A stretch of DNA of 64,000 nt from contig NC_063021.1 of assembly GCF_020509005.1 (NCBI RefSeq), forward strand, positions 3,100,001 to 3,164,000, read 5' to 3'. The notes beneath the pieces were generated by a model. That model saw only the letters and a program-made list of their open reading frames with translations, did not search any database and had not been told where the DNA came from. The stretch comes from Fulvia fulva. Its lineage: Eukaryota > Ascomycota > Dothideomycetes > Mycosphaerellales > Mycosphaerellaceae. A program made the position numbers and the translations under genes. Within the stretch, counting starts at the first letter, position 1; every line of letters starts with the position of its first letter. This document shows positions 34,431-45,400 of this stretch, piece by piece.

Positions 34431-34996
34431 CTAACACAACCCATCGGTACCTAATCCCAGTCAGCCTTTGCTTGACATGTGATGTACAGTGAGTAGGACA
34501 CCTACACTTTGACGCCTCATATTCATCGACACCGATTGAGAGCAAACAGGCAAGGAGTGCGGCTATTGCTGTTATCATACACATCCAAGCCAGGCCTTCG
34601 TTATTCAAACATACCTTGAGCCCCTGGTACATAGGCTGCAGCGCATGAAGCGCCAGTCTCTGCGAGAACGGTGACGCAAATCTCAAGTCGTTTACAACCC
34701 GCACACCAACCGAGCCGGTGGCCCAGTACCTCGATATGAAGGTTTTCACAAAGAGAGGATTGTGGAGAGGAGTTGACGTCTTCTTTCATTTCTGGAGCCG
34801 ATAGACCCGTGGATTTTTCCACATCTGGAGCTGATAGATCCGTGGATTTTTCCACATCTGGAGCTGATAGATCCGTGGATCCTTCCATTTCTGGAGCTGA
34901 TAGATCCGTGTATCCTGCAGGGTCGGTCGGCATCGTGTTACCAACGGCAAGGAAAGCCAGCTGGATGGCGAGGAGGGAGACAATAGATGATCGCAT
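34431..34996 (-). CDS. Small secreted cysteine protein with an 11-residue tandem repeat, candidate effector
   Basis: Three exons (34996-34615, 34562-34506, 34450-34431) join in frame to 152 residues. Intron 1 (52 nt) has GTATGT...GATAAC...ATAG. Intron 2 (55 nt) has GTAGGT...GGCTGAC...ATTAG. A signal peptide (IVSLLAIQLAFLAVGNT core) is followed by four repeats of the form STDLSAPDVEK (residues about 27-70), then a C-terminal domain with eight cysteines. The spliced end YEASKCTDGLC gives an even cysteine count, while reading through intron 1 stops after five. Small size, secretion signal, repeat and cysteines fit a fungal effector or surface protein. The gene lies about 0.8 kb from the start of the RIP-mutated transposon block. 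An alternative acceptor 6 nt earlier would add two residues. Confidence 0.75.
34786..34917 (-). repeat. 33-bp coding tandem repeat, four units
   Basis: Four 33-bp units start at 34786, 34819, 34852 and 34885. The second and third are nearly identical and the outer two carry a few substitutions. The period is a multiple of three, so unit number can change without a frameshift. Each unit encodes an 11-residue repeat with the core DLSAP or GLSAP. Confidence 0.92.
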
Positions 34997-35815
34997 AATT
35001 GCTGCGGTTGTCGATCTGCGGAGTGAGAGAAGCGTAAAGATTGCAAGCTGTACAGACTTGGTGATGGAAGAAGTGAAGAGACAAAGTGGAGGGCGAGCGA
35101 GGAGTTTATATATGCTATCGAACTTCTATAGATCGCTGATCTCTATCTACCGTGATGTCTAGTTGTCCATTGATCTCCAGCATGCCGGTAGATGCTCTGC
35201 TCTCACTAGGATATCACTCCAACATATTCATTGCTAGCCTCTTGACACTGTGATGTCCAGTCGTCCATCCCACGTGCGTATAGCTGTCCTACTTGTTATA
35301 CCGTAATATTTATTAACATGCCCGTAGATGTCTTGCTCTCACTAGGATATCAATCCAACATGTTTATTGCTAGCTTCTAGGTACCGTAATGTCTAGTCGT
35401 CTATCCTACGTGCGTATAGCTGTCCTACCTGTTATACCGTAATTTCATTGCTAGCTTCTAGGTACCGTAATGTCTAGTCGTCCATCCGACATGCCGCTAG
35501 ATCTTTTGCTCTTACTGGGACATTGATCCAAGATGTTTATCGCGAGCCTCTGGGCACCGTGATGTCTAACATCTACTAGGGTCATGACTCATGATTCATC
35601 TCGATCTCGAATCGCGACTACCTAGTATGACGCAAGCGTGCCAGCAAATACGCCGTCCGGACTGCGAACTTAAACTGATCGTGAGAGGACCCCAGTCTCT
35701 AGGGGCACTACCATCGGACACCACCCTCGGCTACTCAGCTCGGATGTTGACGCGCTTAATAAGGGTGTTGTATCTATCTACCTATACGCTGAATTAACAC
35801 TAAATTCTCAGGCGC
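34997..35815. other. Gene-to-transposon transition region
   Basis: Upstream region of the small secreted protein gene. From about 35,147 to 35,575 it holds a diverged tandem array. Base composition is still normal: CA and TG are common up to about 35,800. The change to CA/TG-poor sequence happens within a few tens of bases after that. Confidence 0.6.
35147..35575. repeat. Diverged, irregular tandem array
   Basis: Marker strings recur: ACCGTAATGTCTAGTCGTC or close variants near 35,148, 35,249, 35,382, 35,463 and 35,557, and CTCACTAGGATATCA or variants near 35,205, 35,338 and 35,508. GTGCGTATAGCTGTCCTAC occurs twice. Units are about 80-135 bp, with internal deletions. No coding content. Copies differ by mixed substitutions, not only C-to-T, so this is drift more than RIP. 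Confidence 0.75.
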
Positions 35816-36356
35816 TTTACGATAGGTATATATAATATGGAAATAATTATATCTATATTTATATAACGTTATACTATAGTACTAATATTAAGGTTATAAA
35901 GCTAAAGCTATACTTAGTAAGATTATTAGAATCCTACTACTTTATTCTATACTAAGACATCCTAAACTCTAATTCCTTACTAAGTAGCTTAGTAATACTA
36001 TATCTAATACTAACTTATTCTCGTACTAGTAATACTATAACTACTTATATATATATTATATATAAGACGGCAATTATAGAGCTTATTTAGACTAATATTA
36101 TATTTTTATATCGTTAAAATCGATTGTATAGTAACCGACTTCTATTAATCCGAGTATATAAGTCCCGGGGCCGTAATCTAAGCTCTTCCTTACCGTAGAA
36201 TAGAGCCTCTTTTGACTTCTTCTTAATCGATAGTAGTAGATTTAACGGCTTAGATAATATAATAGGCCTACTAATACTAGTTACGTACGAAGGCTATAGT
36301 AAGGGTATACTATATCTACTATAGTAGCTAAGAGCTACTATTAATAATACTATATA
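35816..36356. other. RIP-mutated sequence of unknown origin
   Basis: About 540 bp with almost no CA or TG and many TAG/TAA stops in all frames. No motif recognised. It is the left flank into which the first pogo-type transposon inserted. Confidence 0.5.
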
Positions 36357-38239
36357 ACGTACTTTACTACCGAGCGGGCTATACTACCGAGCGGGCTATA
36401 CTACTAAGCGGGCTACTTTTACTAAGAGCTATACTACTTCTATAGATATAGCTATATAACTACTATTATAGCGTATATTGTCTTCAAACGAGGCCAAACT
36501 GACCTTGGCTATCTAGGCTACGAAACGCGACGCGATAATTACGAATCGACTTGCTATAAAGGTATATAACGCGTCTCGAACTATACTAGGGTATCGATTA
36601 AATAGACGACCTCCTCGGGGTGACTACGAGCCTAATTCGAAGAAGCTTATAGAGCTAGAAGAGAGGGTGATACTTAAGTATATACTCGAGCTAGATCTTA
36701 GAGGTTTTCCGCTATTAAAGGCTAGTATACGAGCAATAGCCGATTTATTACTATAAGAGAAGGGTCTTAAGCCCGCTAGTCTTAATTAGACAGACAGGTT
36801 TATTAGGCGGTATTGTGAGCTAAAAGTTCGTATAATACGTAGATACGATCGTTAGCAAGCCCTAATAGAAGATCTAGACGTTATCAAGAAGTAGTTCTTA
36901 CTTATACGTAATATAAAGGAGAAGTATAGTATCCTTAACTAGGACACCTATAACTTCGACGAGACAGGGCTTATAATAGGTGTTATTACACCTTAGAGCG
37001 TCGTTACGGGTTCAGAAAGGCGTAGTAGAAAGAGGAAGGTCGTTTAATAGGGCAATAGAGAATAGGTAATAGTAATTAAGACTATCTATATAGACGGAAT
37101 AGCGCTCCTACCCTACGTTATCCTTATAGGCAAACAGCACATTAGTACCTAGTACTAAGACGACAACTAAGGTCTAGACTAGACAATCGGGCTAATAGAG
37201 AACGGCTAGACTAACAATAAGTTCGGTATACGATAGCTAGAGCATTTCTAGATGTATACTATAGCTCGTACGACTAGGGCATAGAGACTACTTATTATCG
37301 ATAGCTACAAGAGCTATAACTCGAAGGCATTCTAGAATCTGTATAAGGAATACAAGATCTTGGCCCTATATATACCATCGCACGCCTCGGACTTACTCTA
37401 GCTATTAGATATAGGTTGCTATTTACCTTTGAAGAAGGTATACGGTGCTTAGCTCTTAGGCTTAGCACGCTAGCGCATTACTTATATCGATAAAGTAGAG
37501 TTCCTACGCGCCTTCCGGGCAGCCTATAACGCTATATTTAGACAGGAGAACATCCTATCGAGCTTCAGAGGCGCTAGTTTAGTCCCATTCAATCTATAGG
37601 TAGTGATAGACAAGCTTAATGTCAAGCTACGTACGCTAACCCCTCTAGCTCCGGACTCTACCCCTTAGGAGTCGAAGACACTACGAACTACAAAAGAATT
37701 CGACTCTTAATCGGTACTAGTAACGAACAAAATGCGTACCCGGGCAGGTTCATCGCTAAACTCGTTATAGGAAGGGGTATATTAGCTTATAAAAGGGAGT
37801 AGAGAGATAGCGTATTAGATAGCTCTTATACGAAGCGAGATTAGTAAGCTACGTAAGTCTAACGAGGCCCTTATATAGCGAAAAGCACGAAAGCGCAAGT
37901 ACATTCAGTCTAGAGGGTCTCTAACCTTTGATAAGGCGTCGTAATTAATACCTCTAGAGGATACTAGGAGGTAGGAAGTGAGTAGAGAGTCGCTAGATAG
38001 TGTTTGGCTAGTACTAAGGCTACGACGCTATAAGCGATATAGCAAGTCGGGGCATAACGTACGCACCTATTAAGTAGACTTACTAGATAGTAAAGAATCT
38101 AAAGAGGAATTATCCTCCTAGTAACGATTCTATAGGATGTTGTCGTATTAAGATACCGTAGTAATTAGAGTAGAAGTAGTATAGTTCTTAGTAAAAGTAG
38201 CCCGCTCGGTAGTATAGCCCGCTCGGTAGTAAAGCACGT
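36357..38239 (+). mobile_element. pogo/Fot1-type DNA transposon, copy 1, RIP-inactivated
   Basis: 1,883 bp flanked by TA on both sides (36355-36356 and 38240-38241), as in Tc1/mariner-superfamily insertions. The ends are inverted repeats starting ACGTRCTTTACTACC and containing a 17-bp unit (core CGAGCGGGCTATACTA), three units at the left end and two at the right. The plus-strand frame encodes a DDE_1-type transposase relic: YNFDETG (Asp at 36,958), a LIIDSYKSYNS stretch in place of LIVDGHSSH, and a SDLL-LLDIGC stretch. Gln and Trp codons have become stops. It lacks an intact ORF but has complete ends, so it could still be moved by a transposase made elsewhere. Confidence 0.88.
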
Positions 38240-38771
38240 TATATTAATAGTAGTTTTATCAATAGTAGTATAGACTAGTACCCTCTCTAACTAATACTAA
38301 TTCGTAGGTAGATAAGTATAGTCGGTCGTAGGGCTATTAATAGCGGGCTTATATAACGAGATACTATACGTAGGTAGGTACCGGTAGGTAGTAGTTTAGC
38401 GGAATACAATATTCTAAGAGGAGGGTAAAGATAGCGTAAAGTACGTATAAAATATAAGTACTCGTATAGGTAGTAACTATCTTATCGTCGTAGCGGTAGT
38501 AGTAATCTATATTATTATTATTAGATACCTCCCTCTTTACTACCGCTCCCTTCTTCTATACTAAGAAATAAAGTTTAAGCTTTTTATAGCCCCCCGGCTA
38601 AAGCCGGCTAAAGGTAGCCTAGAATATATACCGCTATCTACGCTTTATTTCTTCCCTTACTTTATAAGTATATCCCGTAGACTTATTTACCGGGTACCCT
38701 TAATACGCTAATAGTATATAGAAATATAGAAGGAAAGTACTAAATAAGAGATTACGGCTAAAATTACTTAC
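38240..38771. other. RIP-mutated sequence of unknown origin
   Basis: About 530 bp between the first pogo copy and the palindrome-bounded element. Contains a short direct repeat (CCGGCTAAAG twice near 38,600). No coding motif recognised. Confidence 0.45.
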
Positions 38772-38773
38772 CT

Positions 38774-38799
38774 ATAGGATTAACCCGGGTTAATCCTAT
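38774..38799. repeat. 26-bp perfect palindrome, left inverted end
   Basis: ATAGGATTAACCC followed directly by its reverse complement. The centre is CCCGGG. The inverse-complementary sequence recurs at 42,397-42,423, with centre CCTAGG, which differs by RIP-like transitions. Confidence 0.9.
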
Positions 38800-41700
38800 C
38801 CTCTCTCTCTCTCCCTCTCTATACTAAGTCGTTTTTCCCTCCTGCCCCCCTTAAGACTCCTCCGCTAATCTCGGCTAGTTCTCGTTCTTCTTAGTTAGTA
38901 TATCTATACTCTTATTCGGCTTTAGGAGGTTATTAAAGTTTATACCTATCCTAAAGAACAACTTCTTAGCCGGGTAGCTATATCTCTTATAACTCTTCTA
39001 TCTTATATATCTAATCTTCGCTATAGAAATAGCCTTCTCTTAACTATTACGGATTATATTCTAGAAACTACTATTACGGATTATAAAGAGAGCGGTTATA
39101 TAGTTATAGAAGAAGAAGGATACCTCGGGGTCGTCCTATTAACGCTATATAATAATAGCCTCCTATAAGACGTTATAGAATTAGTAGCGGACAGTATACG
39201 GAGCTTTAAATTTAACCTCTCTATATAGATTACGAAGACCTAATACTATAGCTAGAGGTACGGTATAATTACGGTGAGCGGTAGTAATATCTATCTAACT
39301 ACCGGCCTTCTCTATCTCGAGGCTCTCTCTCTTAATATAAGTATACTATAGAAATAGATTACGACGACGCTTACTACTACCCGGGGCGCTATACGGAAGG
39401 TACGGTATACTAATACGGAAATCTCCTACGCCGTAGATCTACTACTCCTACTACGTACTAAAATCTTTAAGGTCCTTATCGGTAAGTAGGTAGTTAGTAA
39501 TCTTTTCTACCTTTATAGCGCTTTACTTACTACGGCGATCTACGACTATTCTATACTACTCGTCCTAGATCTCGGGACGATAGAATTTCTTAATAATAGA
39601 GGTCGAGTTCTTACCTTACTTTATAGTAAGTACGATAGAGCCCTAGATTATATTCTTTCCGCCTATAGTCTCGTTTATAGTTATAATATTATTATCGATA
39701 TATCTAAAGCTATTCTTACTAAAGTTTAGTTCTAGCTTAGTACGCTCGGGGTACTAATCCTTTATATAGTACGGGTAGGATATAAGATAGATTGTATAAT
39801 CGGGGCGTAGATGTACGTAAGCGAAGTAGTAGGTAAGGTCGGTACGTATAAGCTACTAGACGATACTAAATACTATATTACGGCCCTATCTCTAATTAGA
39901 TCGGTCGTTAATACGGCGGCTATACTACTCGTAGATAGAGAATTCTCTATTAATAAGGAGACCGAGCTCGCTATTAAGGACCTAGTCGAAGGCCTTAGGT
40001 AGTACTACGGTACCCTCGCTACGGAACTCGTAGTAAAGCTTAATATCAAAACCTAGAGTAGCCTATAACTCCCGTATATTAGACTTACTTAAGAAGTCGG
40101 AGATCGCTATAGTAGTAGAGAAGAAACGCTCGGGTCCGAGTTTACTAGTCTAGACCTTAGGGCGACGGCTACTCCTAAAGTACGCCGGGTTATCGAGCTT
40201 AAATTAGTATATCTTAAGGAGGTCCGTCGAATAGCGGCCTATAGTAAGGGCTCGATCGGTAAGGGATTAGTTTGTTACTCTACTATTATAGAAGCCGAGG
40301 ACGCCTCCGAGAAGTAACTTACGATAATAGAAGTATATACGAGTAGTATTTCGCTCGTTCTTATTAAAGTATCTTATTAAATAGGTACGGATTAATAGTA
40401 GCGGGGTAGAGTAAGAGATCAATCTTTAACTAACTAATAGTACAAGTATATAGCAATATATTAGGAACTAATATATTGATTATATTAGATATCTATCTAA
40501 GTTAAAGGGGAGAGAAGGTATCTCCCTATAAGCTAAGTCATTATAGATGTCTTAGGCTACTAGATCACTTCCTAATTGTTAACTCCCTTTAAGATACTAT
40601 ATCTTAATATATCTCTTCTTATTACCTATATTACGGAGGTACTTATAAAGAATATCGTATTACTCCTAGTTAGTATAGACGTCGAGCTTCAAGTTAGTAA
40701 TAGTAAGATATCGCTTAATAACCTTAGTATCGTAGCTCTTATAGTAACTACGACCTTTATTATAGCTATTATTACTTAGCGGGTCCGAGTAGCGGGAGGT
40801 AGCTTATAAGTCGCGCGAGTATATAGACGGGGTAGATTAGTTTAATCGGTATAAGGTATTTAAGTCGGCGCGCTATTTCGACCCTCGTATTAGACGTATA
40901 GATATAACGGGGGTACTATCCTAAGTAGCTATCTCCTATATAATACCCGGTACGGGCCCCGGTATAGAACGTATAATTTCTTTACCCTTACTTATCGTAG
41001 GAGGTATTAGTAGGTTATCTTATACCTCCTTTTCTTAAGTAAAGGAGAGGGTTACGCTTAGGTTATATCTACTTAGATAATTAAGGCAAATCGTAAGGAA
41101 GTTACTCTTAGGAATAAGCCGGTTCTCGGCTATAATATTCCGGACCTTCGGATTATTAATATTAAGGGCCTTAATCTTCGTAAGTTTCTTCTTATCCTCG
41201 ATAGTATTATAGTCGTATATAATAAGCTTAGGGATATTATAAATACCGGACGTCGAGTAGGTAATTCTTTAGAGAATCGCCCGGGTAAGGAGGGTATCGA
41301 CCTCGCTAAACCTCTTATACTTACTAATAAAGGCGTTAAACTTCTAATAACTATTTAGTATACTTAAGATTTTGTCTAAGATTGTATCCCTTACTAGGTC
41401 GCTCGGCTAGTACGTATTAAGTAAGTTTACGGCCTTATTAAAGCGCTTCTTTATATTCTTTACCTCGGTTAGAGCCGTCGAGAATCAAGGAGTATTGTCG
41501 TAGTTACCGCGTACGCCCTTCTTAGTTATAAGATCTACGGCGCGGTTACTAAGTTCTTTTACGAGAGCCTCGTTAAGGTCTTAATAGGTATAGAAGAACT
41601 TAGCTACGAATTAGTTAATACCGTTAATAAGAAAGGCCTATTCGTACTTCTAATACTCTCGGGATACGTACTTAGTAAACGCGGCGATAACGTCGCGGAC

Positions 41701-42396
41701 GCGTCCCTTTTATAGAGCGGTAGAGAGTTCTTAAGGAAGGGTATAGTTATATAGAAGCGATATATCGTATTAGCGTTTATTAATAATAAGGGAGGACTCG
41801 GTACTAAGTCTATTATTAAATACGCTATAGGTAGCGAGTATACGCGTAATCTAGTTACTCTCGTTATCTCGCTAGATCTCGATAGTAGCCTCGCGCTCGC
41901 GTTATAGAGGAGCGCTTCTCTTATCTACTTGACTAGAGGACCGAGTAGTATATTTACTAGGAGGAGGGTTATTCTTATTAGATATATTATCTTTATCGAG
42001 TATTAGTAGTAAGTGTATAGATATAGTATATATTAGTAGGACTAGAGGTAGTTAGTAGAGGTATATAATATACTATAGAGGGTTTAGGCTAAATAGTAAG
42101 AAGTCTTAAGTAGGTAAGGAGCGGGAGTATCCGCTTACTACCTACTCGTAAAGTTTATATTTACCGTAAATTACGGTATTATATAGAAGTATATCAAAGC
42201 GAGCGCCTACGCGGGCATTTACTTATAATATATAATTTACTTATAAGATTTCTTAGTATTATATACAAATCTCCTCCCCGTACGAGTATACTATCCCTCT
42301 CTATATAGCTAAGCGTACGCGAAGATATTTCGAGGTCGCTCGCAAAGACGTATCTAAAGGAATACGTATATAGCGGGAGGGGTACGCCCTATATAG

Positions 42397-42423
42397 TAGG
42401 ATTAACCTAGGTTAATCCTATAG
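42397..42423. repeat. Palindromic right inverted end
   Basis: TAGGATTAACC joined to its reverse complement, followed by TAG. This mirrors the left palindrome at 38,772-38,798 with two central differences. Confidence 0.9.
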
Positions 42424-45400
42424 ATAAGGGCGTCGGGACCCTTATATATACATAACTACTTCCTTGTAGTTAAGATCGTTAAATCGAACGGATATAAAAT
42501 AAGTTAGTTATATAAGAGGTATCGTTTCCGGCCGTAAATCGTAAGGTTATAAGCGCGGGTAGCCGGACGTATTTCTCGTCTTTTATAATTATACCGGCGT
42601 ATTATTAGGGATATTATCCTCCTCCTTAGCGTATAACTAATAGTACCTATACTAGCTCTCGGAAATTAGTCTTATAACCCCGTTATTGAAAATAGGGCGG
42701 CGCGTCCTATCGCTACCGCGTTATGTCGAGGTCGTAGCGTTAGGCGGTCGCGCTATATCTTAGCGAGAGATTTCTTCGGTATTGTCCTTACTATTAGTAT
42801 TATCTAGGATAGGCCGTACCTTATATATTTCGCGTCTCTTAAACGGTAGGACCTTCTTTAATAGGCGGTACGTAAAGGGGCTCTCTATCTATATACTATT
42901 AAGTTCCTCTAGCTAATAGGAGTATAGGGGGCCAATATCTTCTCTATCTTATATTATAGGAGGTAGCTCCTCTTTAGTTCGTATACGAATACGAAAAGGT
43001 CCTCGCTACTAATAGTATATTTTCTTTAATCTATCCTTCTCGATAATCCCTTTCTATATTAAGACGAGAAATCCGACCTTATATTCCTCCGTATCGACGT
43101 CCCTCGTTATATTATAGTATTCCTTTACCTTCTTCTTTAGGTGTACCCGTCTCCTCTATACTTCTTCTGATACCTAGTAGACGACTTCGTTACTACGCGT
43201 AAAGTTAGAGGAGCGTCTCTCTATCGCGTACCGTACTCTAGTTAATATTTCGGAAGCTTAGGTATCGCGCCTTAATAGAGAGGATTATATTATATCCGAA
43301 TATAAGAGTAGCGGGCGTCTATCTAGTAGACGTATATAATAATAATAATAAATTTATAATATCTATCTAGCTCCTAAATAGTCTACGAGGCTAGGGGCTA
43401 TTAAGGAAGAGAGAGGAGAAAACCGTCGTACGGAGTAAAACCCTCTTCGGCTTCGGGGGTTAGTAAGTTCTCTCTATTACTTATCGGTCGATACGTTATA
43501 CTAGAAGCGGTAAGCTCTTAAGCGGTTAGCCGCCCTAGAGTATTAATCTACCTAGTACTAAGAGAAAGTATTAGTAGCTAACCGACTCGCCTACTATTAG
43601 CCGGTCGCCCGTTAGGCGGAGCTTAAGTCGCTAAACCGCTAACTTGTTAGTCGCTCTAGGTTAGTCCTCCCTTTATAGCTACTATCGCGGTCGGGGTCAT
43701 CGCGGGCTATAGTCTACTCGCTCGCGGGGTCGTTAGTACTATCGTCGGTACCCTACTAAATTAGTAGGCCGGACGCCCTCGTAGGCTTCCTAGAGTTCTT
43801 CCTCCTAGGCTACCTCTCCCGCCCTAACTACTATCTTATTCGCTATTTAGAACTATTAGAGTAAGCTAGTCCGTATTACTATCCTCGCCGCCGCTCGTAT
43901 CCCGTACGCTATATTTATTATATACTAGAAGTTCGTTACCCTAGTTTCGAGGCGTATTACCTACCGGGCTTCTACGAGGCGCGGGTAGAATAGTACGATA
44001 TATTTTAGCGTTTAGACGCGTCCGTACTTATATAGATTACTATCGATATCTAGTACCTTACGGTAGTATAGGTAGTCCTTAAAGCCGATATCTTCTAAGC
44101 GGAGTAGTATTACGACTATAGCCTACGGGCGGGTAAGGGCTCGGAAGAGTATTACTCGATTTCGGCTAACGGGTCCCGTCTTCGCTACTACCTCGTCCTC
44201 TCTACGATACGTTCGTCGCCGTAGTAGTTACCCGTTTAGGTACCTTTCGCCTTTTTCCTAGCGCTCGTTCTAGATCCTCTATATATATCCGCGGACCGCG
44301 TCTACCGTAGCTTTCCGGTTTTTATGTCTCTATTCCGCTCCTATTACGGGTATACTACTAGCTCGGCTCTATGCCTAGAACTTTATTCTAGGGGTCTATT
44401 ATACTTCGGGCCGCCGCTATAGCTATAGCTATATTCGTACCCTCCCTCTACGCGCTACCGGTCGAAGGCGTATCGTAATTACCTAGTACGCCGCGCGGAT
44501 ATTACTCTCTACCTTACTATTTACCGTCTATAGCGTATAGCTTATAGCGAGCTATCGGAGGTAGAGGTCTAGTAGCGCGATCTACGTATCCGTATCTAGG
44601 ACCTACGTTAGTATAGTACGGTATACCCCTATTACTTTACGGAGGTATTCGGTCTATACGTTTTAGATCTATTTAAGCTAGCTAGTCGCGTAGGATAGAT
44701 ACTAGACTAGCGCCTTAAAGGTAATTACTAGCCGGACGATAGACCTATATAGCTAGCGTACCTTTATAAAGGCTATACCCTACGTAGAGGCCGCGAGACG
44801 TATAACTAAGGCCTTATTCTAGTCTCTACGCTACCGGAGTTACTTTAGGTAGGCGTACTACCGGAGCTATATATCTACTTAGAATCCTAGGACCCCGATA
44901 GATAGCTACGGAGTAATCTAGCTTCCGCCGGTTCCGGCCTTAATAGTAGCCTAGAGGTTATACTTCTTCGGAGTCCTCGTAAGGTAGATTATCTAGTACT
45001 TTTCGGGTACGAAGACCGCCCGTACCGCTCTATCTAGTCGTTATATATCTTAAGCGCCGCTTCGAATTAGCGATAGTTAGTTTTAGTTAAGTCGCGATAT
45101 ATTAGGATATTCGTATTGTCGATAAAGCCTATATAGGAGTTAGTACCGCCGGCGCTACCTCTAAGTAGCGGTAGGAGTATAGAGGCGAAGAAGAGGAAGA
45201 GGATCGGGGAGAGCGAAGAGCTCTACGGGATTCCCGTTTCCGTAGGCCGTATATAGGGTTTACGCTACTCCCTAAGGATAAGCTTCGTAGATCGGTTAGT
45301 AAGGAAGGACTAGACGAACCCGACGAGCTAACTAGGTATACCTTTTGCCCGGAGGTTATAAAGTAGCCTAGTATAGGAGACCTTATCGAACGCCTCTAAG

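Larger units (their letters stand above)
38772..42423 (-). mobile_element. Candidate transposon of unknown superfamily with palindromic inverted ends, RIP-degraded
   Basis: A 27-nt sequence at 38,772-38,798 recurs as its inverse complement at 42,397-42,423 with two differences in the centre. Each copy is itself a near-perfect palindrome built on AGGATTAACC/GGTTAATCCT. Between them, the minus strand from about 41,950 to 38,900 reads as long stretches of protein-like sequence broken almost only by TAG/TAA codons at former Gln/Trp positions. Examples: a segment near 41,700 (RDVIAAFTKYVSREY) and one near 39,650 (FRYIDNNIITINETIGG). I could not match this to a known transposase, recombinase, helicase or kinase. 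Flanking duplications are not obvious. A CT-rich run (38,799-38,822) lies just inside the left end. The two inverted repeats could also be unrelated to the coding relic. Confidence 0.45.

Noticed and set aside
39811..40779. Open frames of 63 and 67 codons in the RIP-mutated block
   Set aside because: They lie antisense to, or out of frame with, the degraded coding relic of the palindrome-bounded element. A few long frames are expected by chance. They have no recognisable content.
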